A stretch of DNA of 64,000 nt from Halichondria panicea (Eukaryota; Porifera; Demospongiae; Suberitida; Halichondriidae): contig NC_087378.1 of the NCBI RefSeq assembly GCF_963675165.1, forward strand, positions 8,516,725 to 8,580,724. Reading direction: 5' to 3'. Both the position numbers and the translations under genes were made by a program. The notes below the pieces were generated by a model. The model was not told the DNA's origin. It ran no database searches and saw only the letters and a program-made list of their open reading frames with translations. Positions 21,845 to 31,746 of the stretch are shown in pieces (the first letter of the stretch is position 1; each line of letters starts with the position of its first letter).

Positions 21845-24800
21845 GGACTTATGGTGGTCCCATCTTGTACAGGAGTTTCTGCCGCGTATGTTACCACTTC
21901 TCTCGTCACGGAACACTGAGCTCCAGTTAGTCACTATCAGGCTCCTCCTCAACCTAGTGGACAATGAAAGGTAGTCCTGTTGTGGTAACTAACTTTGAGG
22001 GCACGTAATTTGTGTTCAATTTCAAAACTCAATAGCATCACCTTTCCAATAGTGGTAGTACAGAAACATGATTGTTGTGTCTTTAGTTTCCCTAGTGGTG
22101 ATGCTCATCTGCTCGAGTGTCTTCATCTGCTGAGGCACTACTCCACCTCTGCCAGTGTTCGGGGCCAGGCTGGAGAGATGGTGGACAAGCTGGGAGCTGG
22201 AGGGAATCCTCCCAACCCAGGGACATGGTCCAACAAACAAGTAGCCCTCTGGTTGGACAGCATATCAGTGAGCACATCTCTATAATAGTCTATTTGTGTT
22301 GAGAATGGAAGTTTGTCACTTCTAAAGCATACACAGACAGAATCGCTGTTTAACTAATTAATTATGATGAAATTGAGTAAAGTATGATGGCAACGTTAAG
22401 AGTGCCAGACTTATTAGTGTGTAACCATAGATATAGTAGCTATGGCCTTCCTCTGTAGAGCATATAGTAGCTATGGCCTTCCTCTGTAGGAGCATATAGT
22501 AGCTATGGCCTTCCTCTGTAGGAGCATATAGTAGCTATGGCCTTCCTCTGTAGGAGCATATAGTAGCTATGGCCTTCCTCTGTAGAGCATATAGTAGCTA
22601 TGGCCTTCCTCTGTAGAGCATATAGTAGCTATGGCCTTCCTCTGTAGAGCATATAGTAGCTATGGCCTTCCTCTGTAGAGCATATAGTAGCTATGGCCTT
22701 CCTCTGTAGAGCATATAGTAGCTATGGCCTTCCTCTGTAGAGTATATAGTAGCTATGGCCTTCCTCTGTAGAGCATATAGTAGCTATGGCCTTCCTCTGT
22801 AGAGCATATAGTAGCTATGGCCTTCCTCTGTAGAGCATATAGTAGCTATGGCCTTCCTCTGTAGGAGCATATAGTAGCTATGGCCTTCCTCTGTAGGAGC
22901 ATATAGTAGCTATGGCCTTCCTCTGTAGAGCATATAGTAGCTATGGCCTTCCTCTGTAGAGCATATAGTAGCTATGGCCTTCCTCTGTAGAGCATATAGT
23001 AGCTATGGCCTTCCTCTGTAGAGTATATAGTAGCTATGGCCTTCCTCTGTAGAGCATATAGTAGCTATGGCCTTCCTCTGTAGAGCATATAGTAGCTATG
23101 GCCTTCCTCTGTAGAGCATATAGTAGCTATGGCCTTCCTCTGTAGGAGCATATAGTAGCTATGGCCTTCCTCTGTAGGAGCATATAGTAGCTATGGCCTT
23201 CCTCTGTAGAGCATATAGTAGCTATGGCCTTCCTCTGTAGAGCATATAGATGTAGTAGCTATGGCCTTCCTCTGTAGAGCATATAGATGTAGTAGCTATG
23301 GCCTCTGTAGGAGCTGGACAGAAGAGATGAGTACATTGAAGCGTTCCTGAGGGCTGACATCAGTGGACTCCACCTCCTGGAGCTATCAGTAGGAGAGATG
23401 GGGGGACTGGGGGTCAAGTTTGTCTCTCATCAGAGAACACTCACTGACAAGATTGATGGTACGTGAGTACAGAGCCTATAGTGTGGTCCCACTGTGTCTG
23501 TAGCTAGTGTACAGAGCCTATAGTGTGGTCTCACTGGGTCTGTAGCTAGTGTACAGAGCCTATAGTGTGGTCCCACTGTGTGCACTGTAGCTAGTGTACT
23601 GAGCCTATAGTGTGGTCCCACTGTGTGCACTGTAGCTAGTGTACAGAGCCTATAGTGTGGTCCCACTGTGTACACTGTAGCTAGTGGTGGACTTTTAGAA
23701 GTTTGCATTTTTCAAGTGAGGTGAAACACACAACCAGTGCTAATAATATAATGTTCAGAGCTGCGACGGATGAATGCACGATCCATGGTGGGCCACAAAG
23801 ATGTGTTCCTCAGCTATGCTCATATCAACATCAACTTTGCTAGAAGAATCAAAGTGAGATCCATCAATACTTATACACATGTAGTGACGCATGCACACTA
23901 TTATATAGAGTGTTCTGAACAACGGCCTATTATATAGAGTGTTCTGAACAACGGCCATTACTCCGTGTGGATTGATGAAGCTGGTATCCGTGCTGGACAG
24001 AAGTGGAGGAATGAGATCACTGATGGTATTCAGAGTTGTGGAGTGTTCTTATTACTGCTCAGCAAGCGATCAGCCAACTCCCTCTATTGTCATAATGAGG
24101 TAGCCACCTGAGTGTGAAACTATGACCTATAATACAAATGATGTGTACTCTTGCTAGTTCTAGTTTAGCATTTGGTGTCCTGTTGTTGCTATAGCTCTAT
24201 AGTTAGCCAAGGCCAGTGTGCATTCAGTATCACATAGTGTGCTTGACTCTAGTTATGTGTGGAATATCTCCCTCTAGGTTGCTATGGCAGAGACGTATGG
24301 GAAGCCAATAGTAACAGTGCGTGTGGAAGAAGTGGGGGAAGTGGACCCTGGTCTCACGTTCATCATAGGACGGCGGCAATGGTTGGACTTCTCACAAGAG
24401 GAGATGTTCAGTAGTCGTAGCAAGACACTCGTGGAGACAATGGTAGGGTACATTGGTCCTGGGAAACAGACTCTGAGGTGAGGGGGTAGGGTAGACTGTG
24501 GAGTGGGCGGGTGATCATGTGACTGTGTGTGTGCAGTGAGGGAGAGGAGGAAGAAGCTCCAGTAATCAAGCATCTTCCTGACAAACCACCAAAGGTGAGG
24601 CTGACACCATTCTGTACAACCCATACACATACTTTGGTCCCCTGACAACCTGGTCTCCTAACTATTACAGTGTTTTTTGTGGTGTTTTCTCTACTGTACT
24701 CCCCCCTTGTCATTAAGGTGCAGTATTGGCTCTTAGCACGCGCTATTATTGCTATTTTATTTATTATTGCTAATAGCAAATAATTATCATTCCATTCCTT

Positions 24801-25034
24801 GTGTTTGCATACACTGAGGGATACCAATATCTGTGTGTATAACCTCTACACACACACACACAGCATATTGGAAATGTGGAAGTGGGCAGTGGTCCTAGTT
24901 TATTAATGGAGGAGCTAGAGAAGCTGCGGGTTGCCATGGAGACAGGTCTAGAGGGTATCTCTCAGAGGATGGATGAGTATGAGCGCGGTATGTCATCACT
25001 GACCAATCGAGTGACTGCATTAGAGAAACTGTAG
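20030..25034 (+). CDS. Ankyrin-ARM-SAM-TIR protein (SARM1-like layout)
   Basis: About 17 exons from ATG 20030 to tag 25032-25034. Order: ankyrin repeats (STLLHLAAQTEGETVLPLV, GGLNPLHVAIQM, WTLLHSACLLAGNVNIVKYL); a coiled-coil stretch (21.0-21.4 kb); armadillo/HEAT-like helices (FLPRMLPLLSSRNTELQLV); a SAM domain split by a minisatellite-filled intron (WSNKQVALWLDSIS, then ELDRRDEYIEAFLRADISG); and a TIR domain (DVFLSYAH, YSVWIDEAGIRAGQKWRNEI, GVFLLLLSKRSANSLYCHNE, then VAMAETYGKPIVTV). A C-terminal coiled coil ends the protein. The Glu of CHNE aligns by pattern with the NADase catalytic Glu of SARM1 (WVHKE), so NAD-cleaving activity is possible; this is inference. Unlike SARM1 it has ankyrins and one SAM. 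It is probably a cytosolic sensor/signalling protein. Confidence 0.88.
21785..21842. repeat. (CA)n microsatellite in a TIR-gene intron
   Basis: Pure CA tract starting right after a GT donor (aaggtgacacac). Confidence 0.93.
22430..23310. repeat. 31-bp minisatellite (about 27 copies) ending at a splice acceptor
   Basis: The unit agcatatagtagctatggcc / ttcctctgtag (31-32 bp) repeats about 27 times, nearly identical. Each copy ends in a pyrimidine tract plus TAG and many continue with GAGC. The true exon begins at the same phrase, ctctgtag|GAGCTGGAC, at 23311. The intron lies inside the SAM domain coding region. Confidence 0.95.
23465..23690. repeat. About 60-bp minisatellite after the SAM exon
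   Basis: Four copies of gtgtacagagcctatagtgt / ggtcccactgtgt...tagcta in the intron following the second SAM exon. Confidence 0.85.
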
Positions 25035-25206
25035 TGGAGAGAGTATATTTTGAAAGTGTTATAAGTAACTGATCTGAATTTTTTTTATTTTTAATTTTAT
25101 GTGGTAAAGATCCTTTCAAAAATTCATTAATAATTATTCATATCCCTATCTATGACGACCCATTACCAGCTATATTTATTACCATTAGCAACCAAGCTAT
25201 AGTAGG

Positions 25207-26884
25207 ATGGACTGCCTTGTGTCTGCCAGTGCTGAGAGGCTGCAGGTCCTTCATACGGCAAGCGAGTCTCGCCTACCAGAGGAATGGATCGAGAACATGA
25301 GAGAGAGAGCAGACAGATTAGGTCAGTGTCTGTGTATAGACTGACTGGCCTCATGCAGTGTGTCTGTGTGCGTCTGCAGATGCTAGTGAGGCCCAGTTCA
25401 CACTGGGTCAGTATTACTTCAGTAGAGAGGCCTACACTGAAGCACTGGGTTACTTTGAGAGAGCCATTGCTTCACCCACAGAGGAGAGGAGTCAGGCCCA
25501 GTACCAACTAGGGGTGATGTACTATGATGGACTAGGTGTACAGCCAGACATGGTGAGCGTGTGTACTTGCAGTGGCATTGAGAGTATCTGCACACAGGCC
25601 AGAGGGTTTCAGTACATGATGGATGTGGCTAGCTCATCCTCGGCTAACAAGAGGGACACCAACCTCCTACCCAGTGCTCAGTACAATGTGGGCAGGGCCT
25701 ACTTCATGGTGAGGCATGCAATCAAGTTACATACCGGTTATATACCTACTAATGAGTTATATACCTACGCAGGGTTATGGTGTACAACAGTCTGACAGTG
25801 AGGCTGAGAAATGGTGGTCCCTTGCTGGTAACCATGGTGATGATCCCAGTTCAGTTCGAGCTCAGAATACACTCGGCATGTTCTACTCGCGACAAGAGAC
25901 CTTTGACCCCAACAAAGTAAGAGCATGCGTGTACACAGTAGCTGCATTATGTGTGTGTGTGGTGTGTGTGATGTGTGCAGGCGTTTCATTGGACGGAGCT
26001 AGCTGCTGAGAGCAATCACTTGGAAGCAATGGGTATGTGGTGTGTGTGCGTGGGCGTGTGTGTGGGTGGGTGTGCGTGCGTGCATATTCTATAATATGAT
26101 GACCATGTCTGACAGCTTCTCTGGGTCTACTGTGTGTACGCAGTAGTAACCATGGTGATGAGGAGGGGTTACAATGGCTCAAGCGCTCGTGTGTGGGTGG
26201 GTGTGTCTATGGAACTGGACTACTCTCTCATTTCTATTTCATTAGGAAACTATTCTCTAAAGCAGCAGAGACAGCCTTCAAGTGAGAATATATCCCTATA
26301 TAGGGGCAATCTAGACTGCACACTCTAGCCATGACCCGGGAGATGGTGACTGTATAGTGGTGTCCCTTTTTTAGTTCTGTTGGTCCAATCACATTGTCTG
26401 AAAGCTTAGAGAGAGGCCTTTCAGATGATGTGTTAAAAAAATCAGAAGTCCAGTTTTTGACAAGCGCTCTTGCTTGGGCTATAGCCCATAGTATTTTTCC
26501 GAATTATGACCTGTTTTACAAATTTGAAATTTGAGCATTACCATCTGAACGGGCTCCTTCTAAGCTATCAAAAAAATTGGACCATCAAAACTCAAGTGAT
26601 AGCCTGTGTATAATTATATCTATAGAGTGAGTGAACTGGATGATGAGGTATCATTGTCTCCCCTGGATTGCCGTGGAGTGGCCATCGGGTGTTTTGTGCT
26701 GGGCCGCTGCTTGCAGTTGGGTCAGGCAGTGACCAGAGATGATGAGAAAGCGCTCCATTACTACACAAAGGTGTGAGCAGTACACAGAGTGTTAACATGA
26801 CCTTCCTCCCTCATGCAGGCAACTGGACTGGACAAACGTGTAGTGGCAGAGTTACATGACCTCCTCACACACGGCAAAGTCTGA
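25207..26884 (+). CDS. LRP2BP: LRP2-binding protein (Sel1/TPR repeats)
   Basis: About nine exons, ATG 25207 to tga 26882-26884. It contains Sel1-like repeats with the family's phrases: TLGQYYFSREAYTEALGYFE, YQLGVMYYDGLGVQ, AQYNVGRAYFMGYGV and AQNTLGMFYS. A conserved C-terminal part follows: FIRKLFSKAAE, RGVAIGCFVLGRCLQLGQAV and KALHYYTKATGLD. Human LRP2BP has the same order and near-identical signature strings. The family binds the cytoplasmic tail of megalin-type receptors as an adaptor. The N-terminus is shorter than in vertebrates. The gene starts 173 bp after the TIR gene stop on the same strand. Confidence 0.88.
26370..26600. repeat. Dispersed intronic repeat copy in LRP2BP
   Basis: Shares GCCTTTCAGATGATGTGTT and GGGCTATAGCCCATAGTA wording with the copies at 11097 and 56830. 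It lies in the intron before the RGVAIG exon. Confidence 0.55.
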
Positions 26885-27406
26885 ACTATCATTTTTACTA
26901 CATAATTATGTGGTGTCTCAATATTTTTGTTGTTGTTGGTTGTTATTATCTTGTTGATTGGAATGTTGATTGGACAAATTTAACATCAAAATTGAAAACC
27001 ACTAATCTGTTTGATTGTTCATTTATGGTATAAATAGTGATGTTGTTCTTATACAAGATAGCTAGATGCGGTGCCTCACTAGAATCCCCTCACTGTGGCA
27101 GGGTAGAGCTAGTGTAATGTGCCTAGGAAATGTGCCCCACAGGAACTGTAAGACTCCATAGCATGCGTGGAGCTAGCTAAGGCAACCTAGTGTATGTTTT
27201 TGATAGTGGTTTTGATCCTCCACATGTATACCATCCATCAAAAAATTTTTTTGGCATGATACAAACAAGATACCAGTACGTATAATTATACCAACAACAA
27301 TAACAGTATAACAATAATTATAATCCATAACTTTTGGTGAGGAATTTGACAAAAAATTAAAGTGACAAAGATACATACAAGATGTATGTTGTTTGTTTGT
27401 CTTCTA
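26885..27406. other. Intergenic, 3' ends of LRP2BP and NOA1
   Basis: AT-rich convergent intergenic stretch. I see no gene. Both 3' untranslated regions should lie here. Confidence 0.5.
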
Positions 27407-29250
27407 TTACTTTCCTCTGAACATTGCTCTGGTGTTGTCTGACTTGCTCCTCTTGCCTCTCTCGTTAATGGCCTCAGGATACAGGGACGGTGTACGAATC
27501 ACCATCCCCTTCCCATGGGGGGTGTGGCCTCTCACCGTGGCAACCAGTTCAGGGCCAAGGGTTACAGAGACCCAGCCAGCACTGGAGAGAACAATGTCAA
27601 CTGTACTTCTCTTCCAACTCTCACCAGTGAGGCAGAAATCTTGAGACTCGAGGGGAGGGAAGGATTGAAGGCGACCTTCAGGCTCATTTAGTGGAATCTG
27701 TGTGTGTATGTGTGTGTGTGTGGTGTGGGTGGGTGGTGTGTATGTGTAGGTGGGTGGGTGGTGTGTGTGGTGTGTGTGGGTGGGTGGGTCATTAATGAGT
27801 TTGTTGGTGTAATAATTATGCACAGATAAGATAAGATTCAAATGTAGCTTGTTAAATGATGGCATTGCGTAACTAGTTAGTAATTGCAATCTCGTCGAAG
27901 TTTTGCTATACAATACCATACCTTGAGCATTGGTGATCCGAGAAGGTTCTGGTAGACAGTGTCAGCCTTGCTCATCTTGCTGGTGTGAACCGGGAGGTAG
28001 GACGAGGCAAACACTGTAAAGTAGGCGGAGTCTGAACCCTACATAGACAGAAACAGAAAACAGAAACAGAGTAAGTACAGTGGATTGCAGTGCACTTGCA
28101 ACAGAGAATTGCCAAACAGCAAAACCACAATTTAGATTGTAAGATATGAATATCAGTATCAGGGCCAAAACTGAAATTATAATTATATGGTCACTTCTGA
28201 TTCAATAATTCCAGCACATATCTGAGAAGAAAAAAAAGACAGAACCTAATCTACCAAAAAGGGAAAGTTGGGTCGTCAACTTGATTATGTACTTGATAGG
28301 AGTATGATGCATTCAAAAGTTAGGGAAATTACTTATTGATTTGTAAAGAAATGAAGAAAGTCCCCAAGAGAGAATCGAACCCACGCCTTATCTATCATAT
28401 GATCTACGAAGCCACCACCCTAACCACTAAGCCACTCCCAGAGATAGATACAGGTTTAGGGTTTTAGGCTAAGAAATTATTATCTACATGTAATAAAATA
28501 TTATTGTGGTTTTGCTGTTAGGCAATTCTCTGTTGAAAGTGCACTGCAATCCACTGTACATACAAAGAACATACATCACCATTCAGGAAAGGTCCCTTGC
28601 TACTGAATCAAGCCTGAGCCCTAGTGCTCTATGCAGCATATGCACATTAAGTTACCTGCAGGTAGTCTAGTCTGGCCAGCCCACCAATGAACAGGCACTG
28701 CTCTGGCTTCAAAATAAAGGTCCTCGGCTTGAGTGGCTTCTTGGACAAGGCTAGTTTGAGCTCTTTTGTCGTGAGGAGGTTGATTAGCTGTGGGGAAGAG
28801 TAAATATAAATGGGAGATTGACAACGTGAAATACTTACCTGTGCATTGTTGATTGCTCCAGGAGTGTCGTGTAGCCAGTACTTGTTGGAGGGTCTGGCTT
28901 CTAGTGACGGCTTCCTTCTCTTCCCAATACCTAGTTCTTCCAACACATCGGCTACATCAGTCGATTCTTGTTTGAGTCTTTTAGCTTCTTTTGGAGTTAG
29001 AATATTCTCATCGTCGAAAGCCAACTGTTCCAAATCATCATCTTCATAGTAATCTGGAGGGAATTCAGGTTGCATGGTGACGTGCGTGCGTGTGTGTGTG
29101 CGTGTGCATGTGTGTGCATGTGTGTGTGTGCATGGTGACGTGCGTGCGTGTGTGTGTGTGTGTGCGTGTGCGTGTGTGTGTGTGTGTGCGCGTGCGTATG
29201 CGTGTGTGTGTGTGTGTGTGTGTGTGCGTGCGTGTGTGTGTGCGTGCGTA

Positions 29251-29319
<69 letters not shown>

Positions 29320-30412
29320 ATGTGTGTGTGTGTGTGGGGTAGGTGTTTGCATTATATACTTGCATATACACATCACTGGTCAAGCAATACGTACCATTCT
29401 GTGTTTGTTGTGATCTCATCTGCTGCTGTCTGAGTCTCTTTATCTTGCCCACAGAGAGGAGGGGGAAACTGAGCAACCCAAGAGTGGTACCTGGCCATTG
29501 AGAGATGGTAGCCATTGGAGCACTCATGTTAGCACTTGTACTCAGCTGCCCAGGCTTGGCTCCACACAGTCGAGACAGCAAGGTGTTGAAGAGAGTAGAC
29601 TTGCCAACATTGGTGCAGCCAAGAAGATACACATCACCTCTGTTCCCCCATGAGTTAGTGATCTCCTCACAGAGCTCTTCAAGACCATGCCCAGTCCGTG
29701 CACTTATGAAACGCACACCCATAACATCGCAACCAGTTAGGCTGGAACTAGTCGTCTCAGTCAATACAATTTGTTCAAAATCTTTCCAGAATTGTTTTGT
29801 TGTATTCTTTGGCAGTAGGTCAGTCTTGTTGGCTACTATGAGCACTCTACTAGACGGGGATATGAGAATACTTATGCTCGGGAATACACTGGCAGGATAG
29901 TCTGTAACGTCCACCATGAGGAGAATGAGAGCTCTCTTCTCCTTAAGTATGCTGAGATGGGTGAGGTAATCATCAGCCTTCAGAGAAATGTTCAATGCTG
30001 TATTGTAGTGCTTGAGGGAGAAACATCGTTGGCATATCAGGGGCTCCGTTTTTGCGTCTGAAATGATTTCTGCGTTAGAAACAGAGTCTGCATCGTGAAT
30101 CGTATTCTCTAATTTTGTGATTTTCTGCTCTGGTGTGAATCCAGGGAGACGGTTGTCCCTGGTTTGCAGTTGAGCCCCACACCCAGCACAGAGTAGTGAA
30201 GATGCTGCCTCCACGTCTTTAGCCTCTGGCAGCAAGCTAGGTGATGACAGTGCACACAGACTCTTCCTAGTGAGAGGTGACCTCCACACAGCAGGTATGG
30301 GTCTAGGGAGCACACGGAGAGTGGATATTGGAGCAGTGACAATACTCCTCATAGCAGCTGCAAGTGGATACATCCATCTTCTTGTCCATAAAAAATACAT
30401 ACCGGTAGTCAA
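27407..30412 (-). CDS. NOA1: NOA1 mitochondrial circularly permuted GTPase
   Basis: Five exons: 29395-30412, 28839-29053, 28656-28787, 27922-28038, 27407-27697. The N-terminus is Arg-rich and lacks acids, fitting mitochondrial import. A zinc-finger pair follows (LCAGCGAQL, ICQRCFSL). GTPase motifs come in permuted order: G4 VANKTDLL, G5 ISARTG, G1 GCTNVGKSTLFN, then G3 HDTPG. That order defines the YqeH/NOA1 class, which supports mitochondrial ribosome assembly and translation. C-terminal signatures match human NOA1 (KPRTFILKPEQCLFIGG, SSAGWVSVTLGPEL, MVIRTPSLYPEA). The start could be any of several Met codons: 30412, or the Met before YPLAAA or RSIVTA. Intron 1 holds a GT/CA tract and intron 3 holds a tRNA-bearing MITE. 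Confidence 0.93.
28078..28556 (-). mobile_element. MITE with internal tRNA-like sequence (copy 2)
   Basis: A fuller copy of the 11866-12406 element in the other orientation, flanked by TA (28076-28077, 28557-28558). Its terminal inverted repeats are about 54 bp (CAGTGGATTGCAGTGCACTT...; right end ...AGTGCACTGCAATCCACTG). It includes a tRNA-like segment (about 28362-28440, minus strand) with A box TGGCTTAGTGG and B box GGTTCGATTCT. It is located in NOA1 intron 3. Confidence 0.88.
28362..28440 (-). ncRNA. tRNA-like segment in MITE copy 2
   Basis: A-box-like and B-box-like motifs are correctly ordered and spaced for a pol III internal promoter. The flanking arms do not pair as a clean acceptor stem, so a working tRNA is unlikely. 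Confidence 0.6.
29075..29340. repeat. GT/CA microsatellite in NOA1 intron 1
   Basis: About 260 bp of GT repeats with regular GC and AT interruptions (tgcgtgcgt, tgcatg). Open frames here on both strands are artefacts. Confidence 0.95.
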
Positions 30413-31746
30413 GTGAGCTCAGAGCTAGTTTGCCACGTGAAAATGGTCATCACAAGTAAAAAGTAGCTCGAATGTAAACAAAGGAGGCACGCCCACCTAT
30501 TACTAGCTAGCTAGCTCTAGCTCTGTATTTATGGCGTGTAATTTGAGTCAGTATTGTGCCGGTAATATTGCCGAGGCAAAAAAGTTTTACCGGGACATTT
30601 GCCGCGGCAATATTTTTACCAGGACAATTGCGGCAAAACTGTTTGGCTCGGTAAAATTAATACCGGGACGATTGCCCCGGCAAAAAGCAAAATTTTGTGG
30701 GTAAATACCGCTCCAAAAAGTTTACTGAGCCATTATTTTGCCGCGGCAAAAACATTTACCGAACCGTTTGCCGCAGCAAAAATATTTACCAGGCCAAATC
30801 TAATCATCACGTGATGTGCACCTGATCTGCCTCGTGGTATATTAAAGTTTTATGGATGTAGCTAGCTGTACTTACGTGTAGTGATCTTGTATTTACCATC
30901 TTTAGAGAGTGTTGGCAAGCTATTAACAAGTCAAGAAAGAGAGCCCCTCTGTGTAAGATAAGTTTAAGTAATTAGATAGCTCTTCTTTCAACTTGTGCAT
31001 GCTATTATTTGTATATCTTTGTTTTTTAGCACTCCCACAAGAGCTGGTGATGCTATGAAGACCAGGCTGGAAATTGAAGACTTTCTGTCTGCTAAAGAGT
31101 TGTACTTCCCCATTGTTTTCCTGTCCCCCCCATTAATACCGATTTGGTGCACAGTTTTTGTTGTTCACTTTTATAAAACAAAGAAACAATTATGAGTATA
31201 AATCAATACACTTGTTAAACACAGCTTCCTTCGTGTCACAAAGATAAATGTTCTATTTCAGAGATACCAAGTAAACGGAGACCATGGTGGTTTGAGCTGT
31301 GCCAGTAAATGGTGGTTTGAGCTTTACAAGACTACCTTATCTAATTTAATACTCTCTGAAAGGCAGCAAATAACGAGATCACAACATCCATAACACTTGT
31401 AGATCACTGAAAATATACCACAAGGCAGATCAGGTGCACATCATGTGATGATTAGATTTGGCCTGGTAAATATTTTTGCCGCGGCAAATGGCTCAGTAAA
31501 CTTCTTGGAGCGGTATTTACCCATCCACAAAATTTTGCTTTTTGCCGGGGCAATCGTCCCGGTGTCATAGGATAGAACCTCCGGGCGACAGTTTCTCCCC
31601 CGGAGCCTGCGGTCTTAGGACAATGCTGCCTCCCACCCGGTGGTTTCGTCCTAGGACAGAATCCCCGCCCCCAGGATATATCATCTGGGTACATGTACCC
31701 TGTCAAAACCTGGCTTTAGTATAATAAGCGTGCGCGTGCATGCGAA

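Noticed and set aside
22430-23310. CRISPR-like array
   Set aside because: Units are contiguous with no unique spacers, and the host is a spliced eukaryotic genome.
29065-29433. His/Thr or Cys/Val-rich frames over CA/GT tracts (also at 3768-4008, 9065-9313, 55023-55785)
   Set aside because: Dinucleotide repeats stay open by chance in several frames; they are intronic.
30995-31195. 66-codon frame inside the fold-back MITE
   Set aside because: No recognised similarity and no transposase motif; likely chance.
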